Assembly: GCF_032854445.1 (NCBI RefSeq)
Contig: NC_088306.1
Span: 23,595,764 to 23,659,763 of the forward strand
DNA: 64,000 bases
Direction of reading: 5' to 3'
From: Liolophura sinensis
Lineage: Eukaryota > Mollusca > Polyplacophora > Chitonida > Chitonidae
In this document: in pieces, positions 32,601 to 47,600 of the stretch
Numbering within the stretch: position 1 is the first letter of the stretch
How the letters are laid out: each line of letters begins with the position of its first letter
Program-made: the position numbers and the translations under genes
The notes under the pieces: model-generated
Told to the model about the DNA's origin: nothing
Database searches by the model: none
The model's input: only the letters and a program-made list of their open reading frames with translations

Positions 32601-35600
32601 TGAATGGATTAGTGCCAAGGACCGGGAAAACTTAAACACTCTAAAGTATTTGGTCGAAAATAGTCATAACGACATCCATAAAAAAATAAAAATAAGAAAA
32701 ATAACTTTATATCTAACCTTTACTCAAATTCATTTAAGTGAATTTAAGTAAAAACACAACAACATATTTCCAGAAGAATAACATGCATTAGAAATAATCT
32801 TGCATGAGAAGAAATAATTCACCTTTTTACACCTGACTCAAATTTTTGTAGTATTTACGGCCACAACCTGATCAGTCCAAATGCTCCCAGCTGTATGCTG
32901 CAAATGAGCCAATCTAATTATGAAGTTCTCGTTAACAGGACATCCCACGAGCCAGAGAGTTACCTATATATACCCATTCTTCTTGTATTCATATCAAAGG
33001 GAAGAATTCAATTTCACAGTCCTGAACAGAGAAGGGAGGGAGAACTAAATCAACAGTAGGCTAGACCTATTCAGCCGTACACACTGGTATAAGAATTTGC
33101 AGACAATTCCGAAGGGCTAGTAATACATTAATTGATTGACTCAGGAGCCTCTCACTAATGCGAGTTCAAGCCCAGTTCATGCTGGCTTCCTCTTCGGTCG
33201 TAAGTGGGAAGGCCTGCCAGGAGACCGTGAATGGTCGTGGCTTCCCCCCAACCATAATGCTGGCCATCATTTTATAACTGAAATATTCTTGAGTACAATG
33301 TAACACACCAATGAAATAATTAATTAAATAAATATTAAAGAGACAAATGTCTGCATTCCCATTCAATGTCATTTCCTCGCTACAGAACTATGTAGCTTTG
33401 AAAGTACCAGAGCAGTGCATGATAACTGATGCCCAGATTAACTGCCTGCACTGTCACCATGATATATATCCTTCAATGCGTATTGGTCTTCCTGGGATGG
33501 CAAGAAAGAGAAAAGGCCTTTGCAGATATAAGCTGCACAAGTCCTTATAGGAACACAGCTTTTTGACATGGGCCCAGGGAAAAAGCTATCGATCTTTTCT
33601 GACTCGCTGGAGATGTAGAGAATTTGTTCAAATTGGCGGCTTGCTCGACCCGACAAACTTGATCAGCCGTCCACTTTGACCAATGTCCACGACTCAATGG
33701 CTTGCCGATCGCCACTTTGTGTCAAACTTATACACACTGCGGTCCCTTGACTTGGCTAATCAGCCAGTGACATCGGAGGGAATTCCAGTCATGTCTGCTA
33801 GTGAGAGGATGTGGTTAAGGGAGGACATACGTACAAGACTCCAAGTGTCTCAAGTCTAAGGGAAAGCACACACAGCAATTTGGCCAATTGTAATTAGTTG
33901 AAGTACCATTTTGTTTGTGGTCAAGTTACACAATCATGTTTCTGCATTCCATGGTTTCTGTTATACAGTGTATCTTAGAAAGGAGTTTTGAGGTTCATTT
34001 GAAAGGTACGTGGAGAAAGATATCCTCGGAGAAGAAGCTCAGAATCTGGCAGTTTCTAAGGCAAACACAGTAAATTTATAACAGCAAGTCAGGAGAGCTA
34101 CAAATATCTTTCATGACTAAATGACAAAATATGAGGCTGTTTCATAAACATGCACATTGTACATTATTATTTTGCCAATTCATTCAGAACGACATCCATG
34201 ATTATTCTCTTGCCTGGATACTTGTGCATTCTTGTACAACCATGTAATCATCATTCTTCATGACATTTCGTGACAACAACCATTCTGCTAGTATAATCTT
34301 TAAACATCACTCGAAATATCCCATGCTGTGAAAGACATAGAACTAGAAACTAACCCCTGTAAAGTAAATTTCCAGGAGGTGACCCACAAGATACGCTCAT
34401 AATCTTGAACATGTTATAAAGCAGATATTGAATGTCAGTTTTCTACTACCCTGTACATTTTCCTTCGTAAGATATCCATCTTCAGTGATAGGTAATACTG
34501 GCAAGGCTCCACAAAGTATAAGCAGGCAAATGTTCACAAGATTTCATAATAACTACCTTAATTCTTCTAATTTTGAAAAGAAGTTACTTAATATGTCACA
34601 AACAGCAAGACTTCACCAAATTCTGACATTTGCACAGAAAGCACACACAAAGAGATCTACAATTTCACAATTATGACGTGGAAATGTCACACATAATGTA
34701 ACATTTTATTTTGTACTTCCTGTAACTTTACAGAAATTCTCAGTCTTTAGGCGCACTAAACGTTGTACCAGTAGTAATGTTATCTGGTGGTGAGGTAATG
34801 CTGATCAGTGCACATACTCTACCTGTATGTACATCTTGCATGCTATGTCAACAGCTGATGAAAGAAGCATTTATAAAATATAAGGCAAAATACATAGGAC
34901 TGAATGAAATTTCTTTGGTTTCCTTGTAAGTCTAGCAAACTGCAGTGCAAATCTGAAATATATGTGTGAGAAAATAAACAACAAATTTTAGCTTATGTAA
35001 GACTACAGCTACTGTAATCCATTGGTGGTGTATGAAATTTTTGAAAGTTTTTTTAACGTTTTTACCCTTGAATCACACCTCAATACAAGGTATTTTTGTT
35101 CATGAAACTACAGTATATTAACATATAAACCTGTCTGTTTAATCTCTTTGGTTAGTATTGTATATCCCATAATACTTCATCACCCCCAAAATTGATTACT
35201 CTGAAGCTATTACAGTTTTCCACTGTTTGAGCCGTTCCAATTTCCTCCCTTGAGGCTTGGATGTACAGAGTGACCTACAGAATCTTTATGTATATGGCTT
35301 AATATTCACAAGTACATGTGTCAGTCTCCCAAAGGGCGAGATTAATCGTCAGCGTACCTTGTACTAGATCTTCTAATTCCCTCCCTGAGGAAATAAACAA
35401 GTTGTAAAACATGTGTGCTCCAGCTATAGTTTGGCTCTTCTGTTACCCTCCCCAAGGAGAAAGTTGCAGTCCACCAATGTACAGCTATAATATGTCTAAC
35501 TCAGTTTTGGTGGATGAGACCTAAATGAATTACAACTATGGCCTGTTCAGTGTACAGTGTTCACCAGTGGAGAACGAACGCTCTAAGCGAAATTGATTTC

Positions 35601-38600
35601 GAACTGTAGGTGAGTAATAGAAGCCTGGAGCTGCATGCTACCGTATTAGTCAAACTGCTGAAGCGCTGGACCGTCGCATCAGTTGTCTACTAAACATCGC
35701 ACGCAGACAACGGCAAACAAGACTAATGTCCGGTAAAACAAGCAGGAGCTCTACATTTATCAATGTTTATTACTTCTCTGACAGTAGCGCTCTTGCCTTA
35801 CATCTCTGATCTCTTGACGGCTTTTCAGGCAGATCAGCAGATCCCAGCCGCATGCTACTGCACTTCTTCACAAGGGTTATGATGCAAGGCCAAGAAATTA
35901 ACTGTTAATCAGTTTAGCTCTAGCTTCTCACTCCAGATCGGGCATATATTAAATTAATTAAAACCAGTCCTGTGTAAAATCTGTAGTTATAAGTCAAACA
36001 ACAATGAGAAAGTGAAGTCATAAAAAAAAGAAAAAAAAAAGAGAGAAGTAATTAAAGCAATTTAGACAAAAAACTCATAATCATGTATGAAGATTATCAG
36101 TCAATGACATAAGGGTGAAAGAGATCAATGAAACTTCAGATGTCCAGAAAACTATTCATTAAGAGCTGATTTAAATTCTAACATCTGTTTGGCATGTATC
36201 TGGTATGGCTGCTATCATTGCTATCAAAACAGGGATAAAAAAGATAAAACTATTACATGTACTTGTGTTTTAAAATATGCTGTCTATAAGAACTGAGTGG
36301 ACATGCTTGAATCATGGGTGTGGGTACAGTTGATTAATTCAAATACAATTTTAATGGAGCACTTTACATTGTAACACTGTCAATGTACCTTATTCTCCAT
36401 TATAAAATATCAAGGTATTTATGTTGGAATGATTGCAACAACACTTGCTGCAGGACTAAGAGTCATTCCTGGTTGAGAAAAAACCCTCCTTCTCCGCAAT
36501 CCCTCTTTCTCTATGCTCAAATCACCACTAATTCAATTAGCAACAAAAATGGTAGAGTTGGCATTAAAAACTGGCAGTGAATTGGAAAACAGAAGAAATA
36601 AAAAAAATATAAAACACTGTCAGCCATACAGTTTTTATATCCCCAATGGAGATCCGTTTTTAGGCAAAAAATAAATTGTGTTGTGAAATGGAAGCTTAAA
36701 AAGTGGCACAATGGAAAACCAGGACCATTCCCTCTCCCCCTCCCCCAACAAACCCACCAACCCACATCTCCACTACCCTCACACTTTCCCCAGCCAGACT
36801 TTCAGGGTAGAATACTTTTGCAAGTCCTGGATATTGATTGGTTGGAGTGTGATCACACCACTCTGAGGCCCTAATTCGTTGAAGTCGCACATTTTTCTTC
36901 GTTTTCCAAGTTACACATGATTTTATGGCGCCATCAAATCTGTAGGGAGTTAGATACTGTGAAGCATTAAAATCGCTCTCCATCTTTCTAATTTAATTTA
37001 ATTTGGTCGTGAAGAATTTTGCTAGAGATTCATCTGACAGCTTGAATCAAAAATTTGACCTAGTTATGAAAGAGTTAAGTGTTTCCTCTGTAAGAAAACA
37101 TGTGAAAGGAAATTTTTGGACAAAGAACTGGCTGGTTTATAGACCTGTACGTAGACACATCAAAACTGACGAGAATCTGGATGGGAATGAATACTATTAA
37201 AGTGTTATCTCCTGTGTGAGAAACATACGAGATCTAACCAGTAGAAAGGCAAATCAAAATGCCAACATTGCATTCACAAGGAAGAATACAAAAGAACTAA
37301 GTAATCCCAAACTGGGAGTTTAGTTTCCAGTGGTCTGTATGCCAAAGCTTACTTTTCTATTTTTTCTTTTTTTTTCCCCCCACTTTAACAACTGCCTGTG
37401 TTATACACGTACACGGCTTGCAAAAGAGGCCAAATCTCCTCCTAGAAGTTAAGATAAACCAAATCACTGGCTCATTAGGCAAGTCTTGTACCAAAATGAA
37501 CAGCATCCAGCTGTTTCTATNNNNNNNNNNNNNNNNNNNNNNNNNNNNNNNNNNNNNNNNNNNNNNNNNNNNNNNNNNNNNNNNNNNNNNNNNNNNNNNN
37601 NNNNNNNNNNNNNNNNNNNNNNNNNNNNNNNNNNNNNNNNNNNNNNNNNNNNNNNNNNNNNNNNNNNNNNNNNNNNNNNNNNNNNNNNNNNNNNNNNNNN
37701 NNNNNNNNNNNNNNNNNNNNCATCCAGCTGTTTCTATATGCATCAGTATAAATCATACCTATGTTTAGGTTTAATAGAGAAAATGTTATCCAGTAATGAA
37801 CCAAAGCACATATGTGGAACCTGTTATAAACCAGTGATGTAGAGATATTTATTAGCCGAGGAAACAGTAAGGTTAATGTAGAGGAAAACAGATTTCTTCA
37901 AGATGGTAAAGTTTTCTTACCAGATCGCGGAATATCCCTGCTTCACCAAATTGAGTACTGAGCAGTGACACAACCCCCTCAAAAATGGATTTACAAAAAA
38001 CTCCGGATGTACTGTTAGGTGATAGATTTCTTTTAAAGGAAGTCCATGAATTAAGAGTACACTACTTAATGGTTGTAACATGTAATAAGAATTTAGTTCC
38101 TTTGAAGGGCAACATTGCAGTTCGCCCGATGGCTTCTCCACCTGCCTTCTGAAGGGGTTTAAGTGTGTGTCCAATGAACTCTTAACCAATCCCATTTATC
38201 ATCATGATTCTAGGGTTATTTTCTTTTGTTGAGCACAAAAATATCGTAAAATAGAACAGCTCTGCACTGTAAAGAGTAAGAAGATTTTCCAGACCTAAGG
38301 AAAAAACATTCTCAATGCTCTACTAAGACTTTTGGCTACTGGCTTACCGCTAGGGTAACTTTGTGTAAATATGTAAATGTAAATTCATGTATTACTATGG
38401 ATTTGAAGAGCAAATTGTACATTTTGGCAGAGTTAACCTTTTTAAATAAAGGTTTCATTCATTTAAAGATCCTTTCTACAGCAGAAAGTTGGTATGCTTT
38501 TTGCGCAATTTTGACAGTTACCCTTGTAAAATAAAGGTTTCATTCACTCATACATTTAAATGACCCTTATACAGAAGAAAGCTAAGTGTTCTTTTGGTGT

Positions 38601-41600
38601 TCTTCACAGAGGCTCTACTCAGTGACCTCTTCGTCCAGTTCTCAAACCTCTTTGCTCAATTCTCCACGACATTCCTCCTGTGTTCCTGGAAGACAAGTGG
38701 AGTGTGTACCTGAAGTGCTACTGGCCCACTTCTACCCCTGTTCTGGTTGGCAATGAGGCAACAATCTGGTGCAATGGATGTTAGACAGGAACTGTAGTCA
38801 GCTACTAGTGCACACTTGAGACTGTATACTACGGCTTGGCAAGTTGCCCCGCTCATTACACTGGTGTCTATAGTGAAACAACCCGAAGGTCTGCTGAACT
38901 GCTCATGAGAAGCTCATAACAGGCTTTATTTCAAGGATGGAGGGGTGTAGATAGGGGAGAGGAGAGAGAGAGGAAGGGGTAAAATCATAATTTGAACAGG
39001 CAACCACACTTTCTCAACACAAACACTGTCCAGGTGGACGCCTTGGCTTGTCTAAACAAATCAAGATGCAAGAAGCACGAAAGCTCAAACTATCACAAAA
39101 TCTTTCATCAGCAAAAACTCTGAGGACTTGGATGTACAACCTAAAGTTGATCTAATTAGGCATCATTGCCTTATCTAGCAATGTTGTGAGTCTTATCATT
39201 ATTTTGATCAACGTGCATGCATTATTGGTCATTACCTAGCACAGATCATTTCCAGACAAAAATACTAGATTTATCAGCTATAAGTGGAAGAAAATTTATC
39301 AATGTTAAAGCTAGAAGCGCATGGCTGTGACTGTCTGCTATGCTAATGCTTTCCTGAAGTAACAAACATAATTAAATACAACATGGATAGGAATTCCAGC
39401 TACAGCTATGCAAATATGATGTAGTGCATAGATGTAAAATGGTCACTATAATGGGCACAGTGATCAGAACCTATATGTAGGCCGTACAACAAGCTGACTA
39501 TCAATCTGTTAGAATTCTGTTAATCCCTGTAGAGTCATTACATTTCTTATCAAATATTCCTATCTTTAATGCCTGATCTGATAAAATATGAGCCAGACAT
39601 TTAAGAGGTGACTGGAATTGATGATCAAGAATGGCAGCGGGGTACAACCAGTGCATACTGATGCATTAGTCCCATGGGTGCATTGAGCATGTAACACTCT
39701 GGTACAACTGCACGGTGCATTACTAAGGAATTTGGCTCTGGAGGACAATACACAGTTGATCAATTACGACAAGGGCAAGGGTAAAGGTAATTACGAATGG
39801 TCACTTTCCTCGCTGAAGATGCACACGAGATACTGGACACTTCTTAACCCAGGACCAATTAGGCAATATTGCCCATAATGAGTCATTTCAGGGGAGGGAA
39901 AGTGTTAGTTCTGGTCTTGGACTATATTAGTGACTAATTCAAAGGTCAAGGGCAAATGACTAGTCGATTGTGCAGATGCCAATCAGCTGGCTGCAGCTTA
40001 GGAAAGCATCGAAAGTCCGGTTAAAGTGGTCTGAGACTCTTTATACGGTTAACCGAACTTCGGTCTTTTGAGAATTCGTAATCCATCATCTATCACTCCC
40101 TCACTGATCCATCTGTCTTTCGAACATTCAAACATACACCCTTCCAGGCACAAGTATATCCGTTTGACCCGCAATTACAAGGCCCATCGGCCGTGCACCT
40201 CTGGTACAAGGATGGGATTTATCAATAATCAAGTGAGATGAAAGGCCATGCAGACTGTGCAGTCAATATTACACCGCTAGTTCAGAGACGAGCTCATCCA
40301 TTAACCTTTGTTTATCAGAACACTGATGAGGCCACATTGTTGATGGCTGTTGTAGATTGTTTGTACTTGGTCAATGATGTGGAAAAATCTGGGAAAATCA
40401 CACACAGATTTCAGGAGCAGTCCATAAAACCACTGTCAAAGCCATGATCAAACCAAAATATGGTCAAAGAAATCCAAACCTAACACCCATGTTAGATACA
40501 TACAATTTAATGCTAAAACCATTTTAGGTGCAATGTTATGTGCCAGTGAAATAAATGAATAAACTTGATCAAGCTTGAATGAGAAAGTAAACCAAGATTT
40601 GTCTTGATCAACATTATGTCTCCTGTACAGATGTACCATGACATTGCTAGCCTTCTGGAAATGACAAAGATCAAGTGCTGTAATTCTTCAACCTTTTTGC
40701 AGGTTTGCAAGGTCCTTATTCAAGCATATTCAGAAATCATTATTCTTTATAGACTTATAAAACTATACTTTTAGCAAAGCCCTGAAATCGTCCAACCAAA
40801 CCAATGTAATATTGTCTCCAAAATAAAAATAAAAAAGGTGCCTACATTGCAATCAAGGTTTTTTCTTGACCGCATTGCAATCCTGAAAAGGCTAACTTAT
40901 TACAGGAGTTACATGTGTATGCTAAAAACCAGTCTGATCTGGGAGCCTTTTTTATTGAAATCAAATTAAAATTTTATTAATGGGTCCCAGTCTGCTGAAG
41001 AATATATTAAGGTCTGATGCATTTATCCAAGAAACCATGCCCTAGATGTGTCATAGAGCAACAGAGCAGCCCTAACTGCACACAACTCCAAGTTGTGCCA
41101 ATGAAAAAAACCTTCACAAGATTGATGGAAGTGATAATGGGGGACAATATATCACACAGTTGTGGAACACAGCCAGTTTTGCAGTATACAGAGAGGAGAT
41201 AAAAAGGTGGAGGGGGAGGGGAGGGTGGTTGCTGGCATATAGCCACACGATATGTAATCCCAAAAGATGTTGCCCGTAAAGCGTAAGGTAATAAAGTTGG
41301 TAAAACATTTTATTACAGTAAAAACAGCACAGGCACATGTATATATCAAAGAAGGAAAAAGCAATATCTGGCCATGAACTAAAAAGATCTGCCATAAAGT
41401 CGGGTCAAATTTGGTACATTTGGGATATCTGCAACAGTTTTGAGATCACATCTTAAAAACTTTTTAAATGTGTTAAACTTTGGAAAGAATTACATATAAA
41501 CACAACAAATTTTAAGCAAGCTAACCTTCTTTAAAACTCTTTCCTTCAGGTACAGCTGTGAATCTCAATACACCAAAACAAGTGCTCCTTCCCTTTTTTA

Positions 41601-44600
41601 CAGAAACCTAAAAATATTAGAAACTTTAAAATGGTCATAAATTGGAAACATGATCTGTTTCTGTTTGTAAATTGTACTTTGTCTGTGAAAGTTTGAATGC
41701 ACCTTATAGAACAGTTTCATTACTACAATATCAGCATAGCAGGCACTGGTTCATGATGCACACTGCAAAGGTTAATTTGTGCTCATGCAGCTTTTGGCTG
41801 GTTGCATAGGTCATGCAGTGCATTCCATGAACGATACTATTCTTGGACATTAAATGTTAACCAGACGCATGAAAATCGTTCAGAGGATTGTGAATATTGC
41901 TTCTCTGGAAAACACATTCACTTTTTGGGTTGTCTAGAAATTATATCTGCGTCTTGGCTCAATTGTCTGAAAGGCATATACATTTTTGGCTTCTCTTCAA
42001 ATCGTGCACATCCTACTCTTCACTACTGGATACAGTATTCAAATTATCCAATGAATCAGAAATATTACAAAAGCTCGATCTACATGCTAGCTTAAGAATG
42101 CGATCCATAATACATAGAGAGGTAATTGTAAACGACCTAGCTGTAGAGCTTGAGAGACGATATTAATGACAGATGGGCATGTACGCGGCATGTTCTCAAC
42201 TAATGGTTGAGGTTCACAGCTCTCCGGGGCCGCGAACAATGTAACAGGAAGCAACATAAGAGGCTACTTCACACCATGTCACTAGTCTGTCCAGCAGAAT
42301 TGATGGTTCCTAAATCAGACGGAGTGGCAAGAAAATCAGAATAATTCAGCGAGCTGACAGAAAGAGAACCTCAAGGGGTAATAGAATTGCCCGGGTGCCG
42401 GCTTGTCGGAAGCCCGCTGACGGGTCGTAGACGCAGGGTATTGTGTAGGACACCTACGGAGTGCTAATGTTTGTGTATGGGGTGAGGATGGAATGTTACA
42501 CAGCATCCCCTGTCTGTGCCAGAGAAAGACGGAGAATTGGTCGCAATATTATAAAGGCCCAAACAGAAGGTGATAGTCTCTTTTGTATTAACGCTGATGT
42601 GGCACATTTCTAAAACAGGCAATGAGGAAGAAAATGAAATCGAGGTGTCATAATAAAAAAAAGCTTATTTCCTCACAAAGCTTTTCAGACCAACAGATTA
42701 TCCCAAAAGAACATCATCTTCCTCCCCCACCCACACTCCTGGCTTTACATGTACTTGTCCAAGAACTTGTCCATTTTAAATGTGTGCGAAATGAGTTTAT
42801 CATTTCAGATTTCCAAGTTTAAAAGAACCCATCGTGTTTTCCAATAATCCATAATGTCCAATAAGACATGTTTACCCATTAGATTTATCAAGATCAAAGA
42901 TATTTTGCTGTGTTCATATATCTTCAATTGGATCCCTATTTTTAAAGAAGTTTTAATTAAAAATATTTCAATCAATCCAAAAGTTGTCATGAGACATACT
43001 TTGGAATATGCTTGGGGCTTATGATCATTCGACGAAGCTTGTGTGGCCTTTTGGGTGAAACATTCATTCTTCAGTATAATAAGCATATCTGTATGTCACA
43101 CATGGGAAAGTTAATCAGTAACTTGCCAAAGGCTTAGGGTTTTCCTCTGAATGTAAACCTGATCATTACTGTATAAATAACTGAAAACAATGATATGACA
43201 TTAAAATGTTTGGTGTAACATTAAACAATTTTCCATGCACTCAATTCCTGCTTACACCTGGCAGACAAAAATTTACACTGCAAGAAACTGTGTAGAAATG
43301 TGTTGGATTTTAACCCAAATTTAATTTGACAAGTCAAAAAAAACAAATGGACGGAAACAACTCAATTTGTCAGAAACTCAATTGATTGCAGATCATGATT
43401 AATTCTTGACAATGGCAGAGCAATGGAAAAAAGGTAAGAGAAAAAAATGAACAGTAATAAGAGAAGACATTTATAGCTTGACTGTTTTTGATAGCATCAG
43501 AGTTGAAATAAAATGCAATGGCAGTTCCATGGTTTCCATAGCACAATGGGATAAATCTGGTGAAAGACAGTGGTTTACTCTGGACTATCTGGTTAGTTTT
43601 AATATTGCACTGAACAGTACACCAATCAATTCTTTATTATAAATAAATAAATAAATAAACAATAAGGAAGAATGTCCAATGACAGCCTTACAGGCTCTGC
43701 CATAAATTAAGATTTTTGCTTTCTTTGTAACATCTAAAACTAAAACCTTTTCTAAATTGGATCTGAAATGGAATAAATCCTCACTCTAACCAAATCAACT
43801 GGATAGTAATACACGATTTGCTTCAAAAAGAGTCATACTTTGGGAAATAGTGCAATAACCCCAAAAAGATGCCAATCACTTACAAGACTCTGACATAATA
43901 TCATCCTCTAAACCAATTTATTTCATTCTTGTCCCTATTAGATCTCAATAAATACAGCTTCCGGTATCTTACAATTACATATGTGCATCTATGCTTACTT
44001 TGCGTCAGTGGAACTTGGGAGTGACCAAAATTTACATGGAGTTAAATTGGGTATAATGTTTTTTTCATGAGGTTTTCGTGTTACATAATTCTTGAAAAAG
44101 AAAAGTTTATTTGCTTTCAAAACTTGGGCCAGGAAACGCCCTTCACTGGATAATGAGCTGAATCAAGCGATGAAATGTAGCATTACTGGGCCTGTATAAC
44201 TGTGTCTTATAGCAGGAAAAACCGTACAAAGAAAAGTCTCACTCGAAAACAACAGGCAACCACCCTCTTCCCACTGAGCAAATAAGGTCTGGTGAAGAGG
44301 AATCTAAAGTATGTAAATTATCTGAAGATAAACAAGAGGTTGCTTCCTCTGTACAATGACAACATTGGCTAGCTGTACGGCTGGGTGGGCAGGTAGGCAT
44401 GGCTGCACTTGTGCTCACTTCCCAATTCTCAACAAACCCCAACACGTCAGTTCTGCTTTAAGTGTTACGTGCAATTCTTAAGGTTTCCCTGCAATGGGAA
44501 CCTGTAGATGGTCATGGGTTTCCCCGGAGCCTGGTTTTCTCCCATCAAAATGCTGGCTGCTGTTGTACATATATTATAAGTGAAATATTCTTGAATATGA

Positions 44601-47600
44601 CATAAAATATGAATCAAATAAATACTAATAAATAAATAAATGTAAAAACAATTTATGTACCTGCATGATAAATGTGTTTATAATCTAAAATTTGAGCAAC
44701 TGTTATGTGCACAGAGATGGCCAGAAACATCAGGAATGTATCAGTTCATCCAAAAAAGTTAGGACCTATTTGAACATGAGAACTTTAAATAGTTTAAGGA
44801 CAAAAATGTCAAAAGCTCAAATTTTATGTTTTATCAGGAAAAATATTATGGTGTCCTCTAAATTTCTAAACTGATTCATGTTTATGATCTGTACTCCTGG
44901 TTAAAGAAATTTGTTTTGCTGTCAAAAATACCAATTCGACCTATGCCTGTACAGTACATTTGAAAAAATGAAAGTTTCCAAAAGAATTTTCCCACACGCG
45001 GAGGAAGGCCAGCTAAATCGACAAGCGATTGAGACAGTTATTCTTGGAATGCGAGAGGTCAAGCCTGCACATAAAAAAGGCCCCCCCAAAAAAACCCATT
45101 AATCAACAGAAGATATTAATTTTTGGTTTTCTGTAGAGCTTTCATGGCTTCACAATTTATGCCCAGTGCCCAGAGAACAGACTGAATATGCCCGGTAAAT
45201 GTGTGGACATAACACGGCCTGCTGCGAATACAAACATTACAATAACCCATCAAATGTTCGATCTTTACTCTTCCTGATTGGTTCTGACTGCTTCAGGACT
45301 CCTTCAACAATTCCACTGAACTGAAGACAAATTTTCGCGACCACTCCATCAATGAAAGCCACCGTCTTTGAATTAATTTCTCCCCCGTAATTTGATCCAA
45401 CCCGATATTCAGGTCAATTGAAAACCCTCACTTGATCACAGGTCAGGTTATCTCTTAAATAAATATGGAACAAACTTGCCAGAATACTAGGATTTGAAGA
45501 TGATATTTTTCATGAGCACGTCTGGTCAATTTTCTAGGACACTTGTTTTATGCTGTAATACAAATTTTCTTTGCTTTGACAAATATGTCATTTCAGAGCT
45601 AGATTTATCAATTAATGATAAACACCTGTATTTAAAGAAGTCTTCCACCTGCATACTTCTAAGGCATCTTTATATTTTTGTGCAAATGATGATGTATTGT
45701 GTACATTAATACAAATACAAGTCAATCTAAAGATTAACACCAAAATGTTTTTTGACAAGACATGTGAGAATAAGGTTTACAGATGCCTTCTTTGGGAAAT
45801 GATGTAATGAAACACTGATACAGGGCCACAAACTGACAAATAAAACTAATTTTTCATACGAAGAAGTTTATATACATGTAAATGTGTAATAAAGATAAGA
45901 TACACGAAAAACATAAAAAAAGACTCTAACATGTACAATGCTACATGTATCCAGGCATTTTTCACATTTTTCACTTTCGGTTTAAAAATCATACTTTGGA
46001 TTAATGTCAACATTTTCCCCCCATATTTTCTACGACAAAATCAATAACTGCACAAGTTTCTGACTGACTTCATCCTTTTAATTTCAATGTGTGTATGAAC
46101 CTATGTGGCCAAAAACCACATTAAAGTCCAAAATTTCCAAGTAAAATCAAACAATCTGCATTCTAACAGACCAAGCCTGATATGGGGCTAAGCAAAAACT
46201 TCTGTGTTGAAAGGTGAGAAAAAACTGGGATACTATGACATCATCATACAGATGTCTTAACATCTACAGGGTTAATAATTCAATCAAAAGCTCCACACAA
46301 TTTTCAAGAAGTTTACGGCCGACTGCATGAATACTTCCTAATGACTTTTTCCAATAGGAAGAGCTTAGACTAAGTAACATAATGGCAGGATGTGGCCCAG
46401 GAAATGTACCAGCTTTTATAACCGGATGTACCAGTCAGATCTCACAGTCCATCCAGGCCACCTTAACTAGCTGCTTTTGACCAGCACGATGACGGGACAG
46501 TCAGTCCATGACCAGAGATATACACGTCCTAACATCCTGACGCCCTGGGGTTATCGACAGAGGAACAGGGATCTTTGGTGTAAAAGTGAAGCTCCCTTAA
46601 GACCAAATTACTGTTTTTCTGTGCCCTTTTGTTTAACAGCCACATCTAATATGATGTAAATTTCCACACTGTGAGTTTAACCCAGCAATACTACAGAACT
46701 ATTTTTTCGGCTGGATGACGAGGTGAGGGTTGGGTTTGGGGGGTGGGGGTGGGGGTGGGGGTTGTGGATGGGATGAAATAGTGCCTCTATAAAAGGTATG
46801 TATTTCTTTATAAAAAAATGTCCTTGTTTAATTGAAATTTTCAAATTTAGACTTACATGTATGTCAGGGAAGAACTTCAAAAGTTCGAAATATATATATT
46901 TGTGTGAAGTGAAAAATTATCAGTGTACATATAAGTGATTTAATTAAACCATGATAAAATCCAAAAGGTCAGTTCTGAACTGCAACTATCTGGAAAGTTG
47001 AGACGTTTTAAGTATTGCATGAATAGCTTTACAGGTCTCAAAGTTCTAGAGATTTAATACTTTCACACTGCATATTGTCACCAGTGTGCAGAGTTTGACC
47101 AGTGCAAATGCTGCACCCCATCTCCATTCTTTTTTTTTCTTTCTCTCCCCATCAACGGCAGGTCTAGTGTCACCCTAGCATATTTCTCAGTTTGTCTTTA
47201 ACCTCTTACACCCACCCCCCTGTCCCCCAGCCCCCTCCAGTGATGCCCCTTATTTAGAGCACGATCCCCAACCCACCTCAGTCAACCAGTCAACCAAGTT
47301 AAAGCTAAGTCCTTTTCCTACATCCCTTGTCGGCCATAATACTTGACAAACAGCCGCTAGGATACATTTGCCCTTCATAACTCCGCCGGCACATCACTGT
47401 TTTCGTGAGAAATTCAAACACACTCTCCAAATGTAGGCTGGCGGCCCATGCTTTCCATTCTTCCGGCACAGAAAAAAACCCTGAGCATTCCTATGGGCAT
47501 CTGCCCTTGTTGACCCCACACACGAGCCTTACCTGGCCCTCCGGAATGACCCCCTCCTCTCTAAACCTTTAAGTCAAGTCTAAAGTCCCCTCAGAGCACC

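Noticed and set aside
37357-37842. Open frames across the N gap
   Set aside because: They consist largely of unknown residues and have no meaning.
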